64,000 nucleotides of DNA, from assembly GCA_019321725.1 (NCBI GenBank), contig CM033122.1, positions 2,356,001 through 2,420,000 on the forward strand, read 5' to 3'. The stretch is from Paulownia fortunei. Its lineage: Eukaryota; Streptophyta; Magnoliopsida; Lamiales; Paulowniaceae. Positions 49,301 through 64,000 of this stretch are shown here, piece after piece. Below the pieces are notes generated by a model, which saw nothing but the letters and a program-made list of their open reading frames with translations, ran no database searches and was not told the origin of the DNA. Position 1 is the first letter of the stretch. The number at the start of each line of letters is the position of its first letter. A program made the translations under genes and the position numbers.

Positions 49301-52030
49301 TCAATGCTCCAACTGTATAATGTTACTCAGAATAGAAGGAATTTCTGATAGAAAAGGCATGTTCTTTTGCTGCAGCTCCTTACAATCTTCTTGACTTGCT
49401 ATAATTGGATCAATGGGCTCACGATCAAGAAGGACTAAACCTTGCTTGATAAGCCCCAGTCTTCGTGAAAATAGAACCTGCTTTGAGGTGACTGGCAGAC
49501 GAGTGGATTGATATTCTTGAAGAGCTGAATTTAGATTCTCAACTCCCCATTTCTCAAGACTTTTTCCCAGGACTGCAGCATCCAATATCGACATGTTTGT
49601 GCTTCTCAAACCGTGAGGAGTAGTTGGATGAGCTGCATCTCCAATTAAAACCACAATGTCCCAAACAATTTGGTCTAGAGGTTCACTATCATATATGACA
49701 TTCAAGAAAGGCTGTTTTGTTTCTCGTATTACTTTTACCAATTCAGGTAGCCAAACCTTCTCTGCTGCTTCATGCATTTTTTCAATCATATCGTTGCTCA
49801 CTTTCATGGTTACTGAGTTTCCCTGATTTGACCACCAAGAAGTACATCAGATTTTGGACACAGCACCTGAGTATAACAGTGTAAATCGTACAATTTGTAT
49901 CCACAAAGAAAAAGAATGAACAGCATACACTACCACCCCACAGCATTTTCACCCCAGCCCAAAGGTGATGCCGACAATGGTGGTGGTGGTGATGATTAAC
50001 CACCACCATCATTATCAACAACAACAATCCAGACTAAGGGAGACAAAAAATAAAGGAGTGTTAAAAATATTTCAAGCTACATTAATTCACTATGGCATTT
50101 CCAGATAAGCCCAAATTTGACTATGCAGCTCCATCTCAGTCATATCCGGAAGTTTTTATAGAAAAGGAGCCCCTTTTATGAAAATTGAGATATTTATCAT
50201 CCTAAACTCCTCTGTGCCACTACAGTGAAATCTCCTACATCCCCTGCTTGAACCAGAGAATTAATACATGGTTATTCCATATATCAAGTTCGAGGTGTAG
50301 GACTTGAGCCATATTATTCAGAAATGTAAAATAAAGTTAGAACATACCTTAAGTTGTGGCTCTGGTTGATTAACATACCAAATCCAATTGATCCTTTTGT
50401 TTAACAGCTCATAAAACACAGTGTGAGTTCCTGATCCTAGGTCAAAATATAAGCATTTCCCAAGGTCAGGGAAAGCCTTCTTAAGCCCTAGAATGGTTTC
50501 TGAATTCTCATTGTCAGAGAAATTAAGGACTCCTCTCCATGCACAATAACCTGAATATCTAACAGAATGTGTGTTTTATTTAAAAAAACAAAATCCCAAG
50601 TTTTCAGTTACCGAAACAATAAGAAGGTTATCAACAATTCAATGCACAAACCTCAATTTAAAATCAGGAAAGAAACTCTGACGTATGGAAGAGAGACAAC
50701 CATCAGCTGCGATAAGCAAATCACCTACAACTTCAATTATATCACCAGTTTTAAAAGTTTCGCTCTTTACTCTCACACGAGTTTTGCCATCAGAAATGCA
50801 AAAGGAGAGGAACATATGTCCCCAGCGAACGATCTCTGGTGGTAATGCCTTGTATAGAAGGCTATGCAGATCAGACCAGTATGCTGCTCTAAAATTGAAG
50901 TTCTCATCTCTTGTGAGCATCCAGTTGATCTTCTTGTCCCCATCTGTCGCTTGGTTCTATAATTAAACAGAAATACCAGGCAGAAACATATTAATTCCCA
51001 CTTGAATTTTGAATCTTTCAACGATTTATTTTGCTCAAATGAAGGGAACAACAAAAACTAATACAAACCACATGAGCTTCGATAACTATTAAAATTCATT
51101 TCCACTGAGTTAAAGCTCTAATTGCAAGCCACAATCAACTATCAATGTGAAAAAACTAATTAAACACATTTACATCAGCAAAGTAAGTACACAAATACTC
51201 TGAATTTAGGGAGGATCAACCTAATCAATTCATAATGATATCAGATAAAATAAACATTCTGAAAGAATTGTTTTTCCTTTTCATTTTTCAGCATATTGTA
51301 TTAAAAAAGAGGCTAGGTATTGCCTAACTAAATCATAATTGGCAACAATTCACACCAGAAATTGCAAGATTATTTAACTTTTTGATTTGGATACTGTTCA
51401 AGATTTCACTTCAATCGGTTGGATTGATAACTTTCGACAAAGTATGCAAACCGACAGGCCTATAATCTTTCTACAACGGTAGTTAGATTGGCATGTAAAA
51501 ATTGCTAATAGCAGCTAAACAAAACGAATACTTGATCAATTCCCATCTTACCTCCTAGACTACGCTCCTAATACTACTACTACCACGGAATTAAACCAAG
51601 AAAAATTATGAGTCGAGTGCACCAAAAACAATGCCTTTTCTACTTCCCTTACCTAAATGTCCGTCAATGTCATCAATACTCCGTGATTTCTCTTATATTG
51701 AAAAAAACTAGATTACAATTCTTGTTTACATGTCTCATGCTACAATTGCATTACGTAAATTCTTGAAGGTTCGTCATTTACTTGATCAATGGTGAGTGGC
51801 AAGGTGGTAAGCTCAAGGATCTGGGGTTGTTTGAGCCATGACTGAATGAGTTTCTGAGCCAGAGGGTCGAGTCCGAGTCCAGCACCGGTGGCGCAGCCCG
51901 TCGGAGGGGAGCATGTTTTCTCCAGCACCACCACTTCCCACCCGGCGGCGATCAGCGCGTGTGCGCAGGATAATCCTGCTATGCTGCCGCCCACCACCAC
52001 TGCCTTCCCCTTCCTCCTTGCGTCCTTCAT
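49301..52030 (-). CDS. FAD-dependent monooxygenase-like protein, copy D, intact
   Basis: Exons 51782-52030, 50652-50956, 50348-50558 and 49301-49822 give 428 residues. Residues 10-25 (AVVVGGSIAGLSCAHA) form the FAD-binding Rossmann loop. VVGDLLIAADGCLSSIR is the DG segment of this flavoprotein class. VVLIGDAAHPTTPHGLRST (GD at about 316-317) contacts FAD. No transit peptide or membrane anchor is evident. Family members hydroxylate small aromatic or related substrates with NAD(P)H and O2; the substrate here is unknown. Its tandem neighbour copy C has the same four-exon plan, with the last exon differing at the C-terminus. The start codon faces the NAA50 start 576 bases away. From memory an FAD/NAD(P)-binding oxidoreductase (At5g11330) lies next to NAA50 in Arabidopsis, matching this context. 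Confidence 0.88.
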
Positions 52031-52606
52031 CTGTGAATTCTTAAGTGTGTGTATTGATTCTTGATTTTTTTGAGGTGGGAGCTAGAAGACAAGGATCCAA
52101 ATAATTCTTTGAAGAGTGCACAAGGATGATATCATCTACACGTGTGTGAACTAAAAGGATCCCAATTTTCTTTTTGTGTTTTTTTTTTTTTTCCTTTCAT
52201 CTTGTTTTTATTTTTCCCCCTTTTCGATTTACTATACTTCTACTGTATTTTATACGCAGGGAAAAAAAAGGAAAGGGATTATTTATTGTTATTCCATTTT
52301 AGATTTTGTTAATATTCCACGCAAGAAGAGTAAAGCATGTGTTAAGCTCTAACCTCACCGCGCAGCTCCCGTTACCCATCTCTTCCGCCGCGCTGCTAAA
52401 TTTCATCTGCCTTTTTTTTTCCCACAGTGCAACCCTTCTCTCTCTCTCTACATATGCATACATAAACATATATCTACACACTCCTACTTTCCAACAAATA
52501 ATGCATAATTAAATAGCACATCTTTGTACTAACTTTTTGAATCTAGCTGATTTTTTTATTTCATACATGCAGATAAATAATACTGATTGAAGGTGAGGTT
52601 ACTATA
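52031..52606. promoter_or_regulatory. Bidirectional intergenic promoter: monooxygenase D / NAA50
   Basis: The two start codons are divergent and 576 bases apart. The segment contains T-rich runs near 52177-52192 and a CT-rich run at 52436-52449, followed by alternating TA/CA sequence. No third gene fits in the gap, so both genes must share it as promoter. Individual factor sites cannot be assigned by eye. Confidence 0.6.
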
Positions 52607-55340
<2,734 letters not shown>

Positions 55341-56600
55341 TTTTTTGATTGATTAACGTGTTGCTTTGATCAACACCAAGACTTCATCCAGTTTCAGGAT
55401 CTGAACATTTTCGGTGTGTCATCAATTATTCATTGACTATGATCGAAGTGAGTCAAAGGAACTGTAACGTCTAGAATGTGAAGCATGCAAGTAACTTGCA
55501 TCAATTTACAGGACGTACCGGAGGGTTTCTTCATTGTACAACAATGCAATTGCTGTTCAATTCTAGATGCTGAAGTTAATTATAGTCTATATTGCATACT
55601 ATAGCTACTTTTTGCTAAGCATGGTGCCTGTTAGTTTCAGTTTTGTGTCATTTGAGCTGAATTTGTCCAATAAACCAGCTAGTGAGCCAGATACTACTAA
55701 TGATTACCTCAGTTCATGAGCTTTTTCTCTCGTATGTCACTGGAAATGATTTACATGTTAAAATGTACAGTAAAAACCGAATCCTGGTTATCATCCATAA
55801 AAGCATTTCTTTGGCAAAACGAACACAATTATTTGCTAGCAGGCATGTCTTTTCAGGTGGAAGTGATTAATGCAATGCCTCCCTCCTCTGATACGCTCAA
55901 GAACTCTGCATTGTGTTGTCAACATTGAAACTTTGAAATGCTAGCTGCATTCTTGTCAAAAATTGCTTTTGATTTCATCACTTCTTGCTGAGAATTAAAA
56001 CTTCTCATATCTGTGAAGTTTGCATTCCTTAAGCTCTAAAAAGCTCTATTCTTCAATTGATCCATATTGCCCAAGGTTGAACTGTTTTCAAATCTTTTGC
56101 TATAAGGTACCCTAACTGTATCCCTCATTTTAGCTCCTATAAAAGCAAAAGTATAAAAGAAAGAAATGAATTTAAGTGCCTGGTGAATCCTCAACAGCAC
56201 AATTATTGAACTTTGAGGTTTATTGGTTTCAGTTTCAGTTTTAATAAAGCAATTTGTGGACTAAATAAGAGCAAGGTCTCCTCTACATACCAGATAGCAA
56301 GACTGTTATCCTAACGTTAATACTGTCACCGCTTAATACAAAAATAATCCAACCTACCACTAGATGTGAAGATCATGTTCCTATACAAGAAGAGTGTCTA
56401 TATGTGTGGAGAATATGTGCTTCCAAATCTTCACAAATAGATCAGCTTTCTAACTCTGATTACTATTTCCACATCCTATTACAAGTATACAAGAGCTTAC
56501 AGTCAAGCAATTTATGCTTAATAGCAAATGTGAGTTATATGCATACGGCTACGCACAAGTAATATACATTGGCCTGCCATCTCAGAGCTGACTTAATGTC
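55341..56600. other. 3' flanks of NAA50 and of the chloroplast-protein gene
   Basis: This tail-to-tail gap of 1.26 kb has no supported gene. Open frames at 55682-55928 are short and lack motifs. Confidence 0.45.
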
Positions 56601-59026
56601 TCAGTATGCCACACCACCAGAAAAGCTATCTCCATCGTGAAGTAGAGATTCTGTCAGCCAATAACCATCCCAAGAACCACCAACTCTCTGAAAACAGGAA
56701 AGTTTATCACATGATAAGAATTTCCAGCTCTTTCAAATATAGAACCATACCTTGTAGGTACTTGATAAAAACAAAATCGTGGGCTTGTGTAGGTAGCTAG
56801 AAAAAGATCAAGCAAAATACACAACCGAGGACTCAGATACGTATGGGATGAATTTTCCTATATCAAGTTCCTCTCCCCCAAAAAGTACAGCATCCTATCA
56901 TCAGAGCCCTCAATTCTCAAATGAAAATTGAATTAAGTAATTTATTAATATCCAAAATGATAAGCTGCCAGCTCTTTCTGATGTCACACTGTACCTTGTT
57001 CTATATGTTGCAACAACAAATAATATAGTCCGTAACAAGTTAGCCTCCTTCATCTTGGTGCCTCAGCTACCCACAATTACTGCTACTGAGCTTAGAAAAC
57101 AATAGTTAACTAGAGTCTCCACATTTTTACAACTTAGGTGATCAGACACTTAGGAGTATATTCCCTATGACTTGCTATGCTACAATGGACAATGCCAATT
57201 AATGTCATCAACATTCAAGTTAACAAGCTGAACTTTTGAATGCAATAAGAGTTAGAAATGTACAAATTGAATATAATGATCCCATAGTAGTTTCAGCTAC
57301 TATCCATTCAATATCCTTAGCAGAAATATCTGAAGAAGAAAATGCATTTAGTAGTCAAGGAGCAAACATACCTGAACCATAGTAAATTGAAATATTTCTT
57401 CTTCTTCAGGTCGAGCTCCTCGTACCCACACTCGCTGCTTAAAGCAATTCTGTTTCATATATGCTGGTCACTAGGAGAAGACCAGTAAATGCACAGGTTG
57501 CTAAGATGGAAATGTGGAACTGACTAACCTCCTGAACATTTAAACTGCTTAAGATCTTTCTTTCCTGATGACCAAGTAAAACTCGGTAGCTCGAATGGTG
57601 GAAGATCCGCCTAAATCGTTCAAACTGCACATAATCAGTTAGCAACTAGGAGCAGCAGTAACATATAGAACACTATAAATTTTGCAGAAGAATTGTTCAG
57701 TTTAACATGCATCTGCCACTATTGAAATCTTCTCAATTACTAATCAGTCTTATTTTTCAGACCAAAAGAAAATTATAGAAAAAGCATCACAATTAACTAA
57801 AAATTAATATCTACTGACCTGACCTAAATCAAAGAAGGGGCCGAAATAGGTAGATCTTTCAAAAGGATCAAATCCCGCAAACTGTTAAGACATAACATTA
57901 CTGTGATGATAATACGTAGCTGAAAAGCATAAAATCAAAATCAACCAATAAACACTGGATTGAAGATTGCAAATTACCCTATACATGACTTCAATGCCAT
58001 AATCGGGCCGAGGTTGGTCGTTGAACATCAATGCATCAAGTTGGTATCTAACAGCTTCCTCTGCACTAAACTATAACAACAATTAGGAAAAGAAATTCAT
58101 CAGCGCACTGTAAGAAAAAGATGGCAGTATATATTAAACAAATTTCCAATCTGAAATTTACACTCAATCTTGGACCAAAAGGTCTTTTCCTGCGAGACTC
58201 AAGCCTGCAAAATGGACATTGAAATACTTTTTAGCAACAATGTGGGTCTGGAAAAACTAATGCCACACAAGTAGAGCTTAATCTGGGCCAGATTTACATA
58301 ACTTTCAATACAAGCTCAAAAGGGAAAGGATACATCTAACGAACATTTGATAAGACTGCAACACCGCCCGTTCTTCCCATATTTAAACCTGGTATTAAGG
58401 GGTAGAAGAAAGTGGAAAAGCGGATTCTTTTTCAAACTAGGACACCCGAAGCAAGACCATGTTTTTAAATATATGTCCCAGTTCTTTTTGATGCATGTGA
58501 ACATTTTCATGATGATACTTTTCTACAGTTATAAGTTATCATGCAGTCAATCTTCAAAAATATAACTGCTACAGAAACGATTGCAAACTTTCAACACGGT
58601 ACAAATGAAGGCATACAGCATAGAAACAACAATCAACTTCTAAACTCATATAAAGATTTCCTCCCCGTAACATAATCAACAATTCTAGAAAATAAATTTA
58701 AAAACGAAAACATTAATTATTAAACAGCAAACAGTTTTTATATGCATATAGCATCTGAACAACAATCAACTTCAACACTCATATAGAGATTTGCTCCCCG
58801 AAACATAATCAACAATTCTAGACAAGAATTTTCACCAATTTTTTTTTTTTTTAATCAAAACAGCAAACTGCTTCCAAAATTATACATAAAATATGTAAAC
58901 AGAGAGCAGGATATACCAGTCGGCGGAGAAGAAATCCGGGACGTCGGCAGCGCAAGCTCGAAAGCGTAGGCTCAGAGGTTTCGAAGCGTGAAACTGCAGG
59001 GAGAGCGGAGATGCAGCAATCGACAT
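56601..59026 (-). CDS. Conserved putative chloroplast protein, seven exons, unknown function
   Basis: Exons 58917-59026, 58162-58204, 57978-58070, 57819-57881, 57529-57624, 57372-57449 and 56601-56687. All junctions are GT-AG and keep frame, giving 189 residues; most exons are too short to stand out alone. The N-terminus (MSIAASPLSLQFHASKPLSL then RFRACAA) is Ser-rich, basic and nearly free of acidic residues, like a chloroplast transit peptide with a cleavage site near RACAA. The mature part reads FSAEEAVRYQLDALMFNDQP, DYGIEVMYRFAGFDPFERST, GQFERFRRIFHHSSYRVLLG, then W-VRGARPEEEEIFQFTMVQ and GGSWDGYWLTESLL. It is soluble, aromatic-rich and has no membrane segment. The C-terminal pattern resembles small alpha/beta-barrel (NTF2-like or DUF4864-like) folds, but I cannot name the family. 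It is head-to-head with the CCR4-6 gene. Confidence 0.8.
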
Positions 59027-59638
59027 CTTTTCCTCCGTCCCCAACTGTACGACTTTTCGACTCGTCAGATGAGACGAAAGATGGCGGGGAATAATCAGAA
59101 AAGTAGTGGTGCTGTTTTGTAGTAGCAATGATCTTGACAATAAGCTTTTCCCTTTTCTTTCACCCTACCAAATCCAATTAATTGTATCTATTTACTCTTT
59201 ATTATTAGTTTATAGTTGTTTATATTTACTATATTAGCTACTCCTAAGATATTTGTTATTTTTTATATTCAGAAAAAAAATTAAATAAAACTTATAATAA
59301 AAATATGATACACTAATTCAAAATTATTTTTTAAATGATAATAGCATAAATATGTGTAAAAAATTTATATTTTTTAACCTGTATTTAATATTTAATATTG
59401 AAGCCAATTAAATTCTTAATTTTTAAAGGTATGGAATTCATTTCATTTACTTTTCTATATCAAATACAAAGGAACTTAAAAAAATTATTAATAATTTTAT
59501 CAACACTAAAAATAAATAAATCCTATTTTTACTTGGCACTCAAAAAATCGAGCCTTGGATTGATAATTTAGTTAATTTATACCGATATATTTTAGCTCAA
59601 TTTCGAATTCCGCCATCTAACACTGCTCAACCCACTCG
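59027..59638. promoter_or_regulatory. Bidirectional promoter: chloroplast protein / CCR4-6
   Basis: The two start codons are divergent and 612 bases apart. The middle is AT-rich, with GC-richer sequence near both starts. Both promoters must lie here. Specific elements cannot be assigned by eye. Confidence 0.6.
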
Positions 59639-62600
59639 ATGAATCGCCGTCCTTCTTCCTTCCGTTCCATCGCCGTCTCCGCCACTGCAGACTCTGCCAC
59701 CTCCGCCGCGGCCGCCATGTCTTCTCGTCCCTATGTAATCGCCGCAGCTCACACACTCGCACACACGCAGAGTGAGAACTAAACAAACAATCAATCACAA
59801 ACGCGGCAACTGAAATCTATCTCCGCATTTCTCTGTTTTTTAATTAGTTTTTAATGTCTAACTAGCTGAAGCATTCCAATTACATTTACAATTTTTTTCG
59901 TTCTAATTCCCCTAAACTTTTCGTGAACTCCAATTTTGAGGATTGAATTATAATTATTCAAGTACAGAGTTAACATCATCGTTATTACAGTTCAGAGGAG
60001 GGCGTCCGCAAAGCAGGAGAGGCTACTCCGACAGACCCTTGGGTCCCGCAAGCGGGGACCACGCGGAATTCGTGTCCGGCGATTCCCACTTCCGTGCAGT
60101 TCGAGACGCCAACCGCGGTTTCCGACCTAGTTACAATGCTGTCCCTCCGCCACCTCAATATGTAACGGGTCAGCAGTTTTATGGACCTGGATTACAGTCT
60201 CACCAGCCAGGCCCGCCTATATTGCAGCAGCTGCCTGGGCCGCGCCCGTATAGGCACCCACGGCAGGTGGGACCAGCTTTTTGTAATTATCAGCAGTTTA
60301 GACCACAGCAAATGCCACAGCAGTTCAGGCCAAGGGCCTCGAAGCCTCCAGATTATCGAGATTGGGAGTATGGGAAACCGGGACTGCCTCCTCACTGTGG
60401 TAATTCTTAGTGTCCTATTTACTTTTCTGAATTTATTGTTTTGTATTTTTAGCTTTGAACATTTTGAATTAGTATAGAAGCTTGAGTGGAATAATGAGAA
60501 GTTATATGGAACATCGTTTGATGTTATTTTTGGGTTATTGACTTGTACTTTTTTATACCTATTCCCTTTGAGTGACAGAGATACTTACTAAATTGCTGGG
60601 CTTTTTTTTTGGTGGGGGGTGGGGGTGGGAAGGGATTCAAAGATCAAATTTTGAACTACGCCTCTAAAATATGCACAAATATTGTAGTGATCAAGTTTTG
60701 GACACACTGCTTTTTTTCAAAAATCTCGTTCTAGCTAAATATCAAAACTGTTCGATTTTGTAAAGTGGTTGTAGATCTTTTGCTTATATTATCTAAAGGA
60801 GGTTGATTCAGTGTTGAAAAGTACCTGCAAGTGCAGTGTACATGTCTTTTGCTTTTATCTATGTAATCACTGCAAAAGAAATGGCATCATGTTGGTTCAA
60901 ATTGAAGGTGTGGTATGTACATAAGAAAAATTGATTGAGCATTTGCAGAGCTGAGATGTCATGACATAAGAACAAGTAAAGGCGATATGATTAAGAGTGA
61001 GTATTTCTTGTCTTTGAAATGACAGCACAGTTAAAGCTTATACCTTTTAGATTTGATTGGCCAAAAGAGTGCATTAGGGGCCAAAGAGATTTTCAGAGAA
61101 TTGGAATTAGAAATTAGTCAAATATCATCTATCTCTTCTCTAGTTAAGAAGCCGTGCCATGCTTTTTAATCAACAGTCATATGGTTTATGTTATTGATGC
61201 TTGTGGAATTAGTTCAACATATTTTTCATAGATATGTAAGCTTTGGATGGTCAAGACCTTGAGAAATTTGATTCGCATGTGGCTGTTTGAGTTAATATTA
61301 GTGAATCTATAAGAGTCTTTTGTTTATTTCTACTGCACTATATTTTCTTTGGGTTAACCTTGTTTCTCTTGCTACCTCTGTGCAGAGCGGTTCACTGTTC
61401 TCTCATATAACATACTAGCTGACTACTTGGCCAACGATCACTGGCAAAAACTTTATTTTCATATTCCTCGCTATATCATGGACTGGAATTGGCGCAAGAG
61501 AAATATAAGTTTTGAGCTTGGATTGTGGTCAGCTGACATTTTATGTTTTCAGGTTATCAGCCTGATGCTTTTTCTAGATTGCATCTGGCAACCTTTTAGC
61601 GGCTGACATTAAGTTAATATAATTGTTTGAAGAAAGCTCAAGAATTGCTTAGCACGTTATTGTCACGCTTTTAAATGAATTTTGCTTATCTCGCTTATCT
61701 CGGTTGCGGTGCATCATAACGGACATCATATGTGGGCCGGAATTCCTTAGTTTCTTAGTATTCTTCTAGTCAGCCTATCATCAATTCCTAATGTGTTGCT
61801 TTGAGAAAGAATGATATGTAATACTCCCTCCATCCCAAAATTATGGTCTAATTTGGTGCACATGAAATTTTAGACGAGAGTTGAAAGTGTAAGTATTGTG
61901 TACTTTCACACTATTGCTAGCGGTGTCACATCATTATTTTAACTAAAAGGCTAGATTGGGAAAAAAAAAAATGTTTTCATTTTAGGGAATGAAGTCTTAT
62001 TTTGGGACTTCCAGAAAAGGAATGGGGTGATAAATTTGGGACGCAGGGAGTACTTAATTTGTTGAGTAAACTGTCCTTTGTAAACTAATTTAAAGCTGAT
62101 TTTTTATGCTGATTCCATTGCCACACTAGATCTATATATTGAAGTTAATACAGAAGATCTATATATTGAAGTTAATACAGAACAGCTTGCAGCTCATCTA
62201 TTCAGCCCGTTGTGTCAGTTTGAATGAATTAACACTCGAACAATTATCTCATAAAAAAGTAAAAGAATGTAAACATATGAAACCTGCAACGGTGTTTACC
62301 GTAATGTTTGATGTCCTAGAACCAGTCTTTCAGATCAAACGATGAACTACTCGAACAATAGCAGAATTACCAATAAGAATTTTGTGCATAACCAAGCTTT
62401 GTAAAAATGACATTACTTTATCGAATAAATCTACAATCTTAAGAAAGTACCATGGACTGGTTATGTTCAGTAATCAAACTTCTGCAAGCCAAGCAAGCAC
62501 TGTTAGTTTTATTGCAAGGAACGATTCACAATACGGATGACTGAAGTAATGTGGCTTACAGTTATTGGCTAAGGTCAAGGCAACAAAAAACTACTGAGTG

Positions 62601-64000
62601 TTTTAAAGCCAAGATGCATATGCAGATTATGTATTTGGGAAAATATTTTTCTCATCAGATTTTACTATTTACCAGATGGAATTTCTGCACATAGTACAAT
62701 GATAAGGTGCCATTACATCTCTTGCATGATCTGCCTTGTGTATTACTTTTAAGATCTCCTTGATCTTCCCCAACTTTACTTTTTTCTCATTTGCTCTGCG
62801 TGTTTCTTTCCAGTAACAATTTTTTGCTTCAGTCTCCCATAACTTATTAGCCCTTTATTTTGATTTGTATTTTAAATTGAAAAACCAGGAGGTTGATAGA
62901 TTCCAAGACATAGAGGCAGAACTCAAGCCCCGTGGATATACTGGCATTTGGAAGGTTACATGGAAAATGCTTAGTTGCTTTGATGTTATCATATGGAATC
63001 TGGTTTTTCCCATTCTATGCACTAAGTGTTAGTTATTGCATACTTGCACACAGTCATGCAGCATTTTAGTTTGGTTCTTGGTTGTGATTGAATTACTCTT
63101 ACTAGATTTTCAGGTCAACTAAACATTCAAATTGGTGAACAACAGTTGTTGAGCTTGTATTTGAAGTTGTAAGGTATAAAGAGTCGGATTTACAAAAAAT
63201 TGAATAACTGGTCCATTGGTTTGCTTGTGTGAATCAAACTCCAACGTAGTGTATATTAGAATGAAGCTGTGACGGTTTTCTAGGTTTTCAAAGGAAGCAT
63301 GAGAGAGGTAATAAATTTTATATAGGTAGTGTTAAAGCCTACAAGCATTATTGTAGATTTAAAACTGACCAATATTAAAATGTTTCATTCTATGAATATG
63401 GAATAGTTCATCTAGCAAACAAAGTTAAACTTTCTAAAGTGGTTATCTGGAAGCATGAAATATAGCAGATTGCGAAAGTTGAGGCCTACCCCAGGTTTGT
63501 AGGGAATAACAAGTAGCAGGTCAAGTAAGTGACAAAATTTCTTTCTTGCATTTTTTCCCTGTGGAACAGGGGTTAATGACGACAAATTTAGATTAATGTC
63601 AAGTTTGTGGGATTTTCTGAACATGTTCTTAAGGTCTATCTAGTTCATAGTTGTTTGACCTCTGAATTGATCTTTTATATGAACTACTATCATCAACTGG
63701 AAGAGAGAATTATTTTGGATAAGGGGCTCGTTTAGCTCAAGAGAATCTCTCTCTCTCTCTCTCTCTCTGTGGTTCCATGTTCAGGTTAATGGGGTATGCA
63801 AAGGCCTTGTTTATTGAGATGCTTTCTAAGAAGGCCTGAACTTTAAATTGTGAAAAGTTGGCACCTTAGTGACTTGCCATGAAATAAATAAGGAAATATT
63901 TGGAGTGGAATTGGTGAAATGTAGGGGAGGGGAACAGCTCAGAGCTCTTTTAGGCAGGTTTTTTTATTTTTTTTGTTTGTCTACTTTCTGATCTTGAATC
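59639..64000 (+). CDS. CCR4-6: CCR4-homolog-6-type deadenylase / endonuclease-exonuclease-phosphatase protein, 5' part only
   Basis: Exons seen: 59639-59734, 59991-60399, 61386-61552 and 62889-62954, all in frame; the gene continues past the window. Exon 1 gives a Ser/Ala-rich start (MNRRPSSFRSIAV). Exon 2 gives a long Pro/Gln/Gly/Arg-rich, probably disordered region (PPPPQYVTGQQFYGPG, QFRPQQMPQQFRPR), a feature of RNA-associated proteins. Exon 3 opens the catalytic domain with RFTVLSYNILADYLANDHWQ, where Asn of SYNILAD is an expected metal/substrate residue. The exon 3-4 junction gives CFQEVDRF with the catalytic Glu. The family removes poly(A) tails from mRNA. After 62954 the donor GTTACA opens an intron and I find no later exon. 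From memory CCR4-6 (At5g11350) follows NAA50 in Arabidopsis, matching the order here. Confidence 0.85.
61824..62050. mobile_element. Stowaway-type MITE in intron 3 of the CCR4-6 gene
   Basis: The element starts CTCCCTCCATCCCA and ends GGGACGCAGGGAG, the classic Stowaway inverted terminus, and is 227 bases long. It is flanked by a TA dinucleotide on each side (61822-61823 and 62051-62052), the expected Tc1/mariner target duplication. There is no coding capacity, so it depends on transposase from elsewhere. It sits well away from the splice sites of exons 3 and 4. Confidence 0.95.
62128..62181 (+). repeat. Exact 27-base tandem duplication in CCR4-6 intron 3
   Basis: The unit starting AGATCTATATATTGAAG at 62128-62154 is repeated without a mismatch at 62155-62181. 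A perfect duplication implies recent replication slippage. It lies 78 bases downstream of the MITE. Confidence 0.95.
63746..63768 (+). repeat. (CT)n microsatellite in CCR4-6 intron
   Basis: About eleven CT units occur in the intron after the last exon seen. The rest of 62955-64000 shows no exon, RNA gene or element that I can support. Confidence 0.9.

Noticed and set aside
62955..64000. A fifth exon of the CCR4-6 gene
   Set aside because: I searched for the segment that normally follows GIWK in the catalytic domain and found no matching frame with acceptor and donor sites, so the next exon is taken to lie beyond the window.

Overview
The window is nuclear DNA from a flowering plant, most likely a eudicot and perhaps an asterid. 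The genes are intron-rich with GT-AG introns, the intergenic DNA is AT-rich, there is a plant-type tRNA-Gly and a Stowaway MITE, and every recognisable protein is a plant family. The asterid guess rests only on recalled similarity of the two ABCG transporters to the tobacco PDR1 group and is weak. All exon models were built by hand from splice signals, reading-frame continuity and comparison between paralogues inside the window.

Layout: 0.5-3.8 kb, a membrane protein and a small beta-rich-looking protein, both minus strand. 4-7 kb, AT-rich DNA with repeat relics. 7.3-15.8 kb, a divergent pair: a CHLOROPLAST VESICULATION-like gene (minus) and a DBP1-type PP2C phosphatase (plus). From memory these are neighbours in Arabidopsis (At2g25625 and At2g25620), so this looks like conserved microsynteny. 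16.6-33.7 kb, two tandem 24-exon full-size ABCG (PDR) transporters on the minus strand, separated by a 1.2-kb AT-rich foldback element. 33.7-40.9 kb, a gene-poor stretch with microsatellites, a short telomere-like block, a tRNA-Gly(UCC) and a degenerate tandem array beside it. 40.9-44.4 kb, a BAHD acyltransferase and a second member of the small-protein family. 46.5-55.3 kb, two tandem FAD monooxygenases (minus), head-to-head with a decayed NAA50 acetyltransferase (plus). 56.6-64 kb, a seven-exon putative chloroplast protein (minus) head-to-head with the 5' part of a CCR4-homolog-6 deadenylase gene (plus) that runs off the window. FAD oxidoreductase, NAA50 and CCR4-6 match the recalled Arabidopsis order At5g11330, At5g11340, At5g11350.

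The most striking pattern is gene breakage. In each tandem pair the transcriptionally downstream copy carries one single-base deletion in an otherwise clean gene (ABCG exon 9, monooxygenase exon 2), while the other copy is intact. The NAA50 locus has several independent lesions around the exon for its acetyl-CoA-binding loop. This may be fractionation after duplication, or base-level assembly error for the two single-base cases. I found no clearly novel multi-gene system. The best candidates for new biology are the unassigned small-protein family, the conserved chloroplast protein and a possible small structured RNA gene near 25.5 kb.
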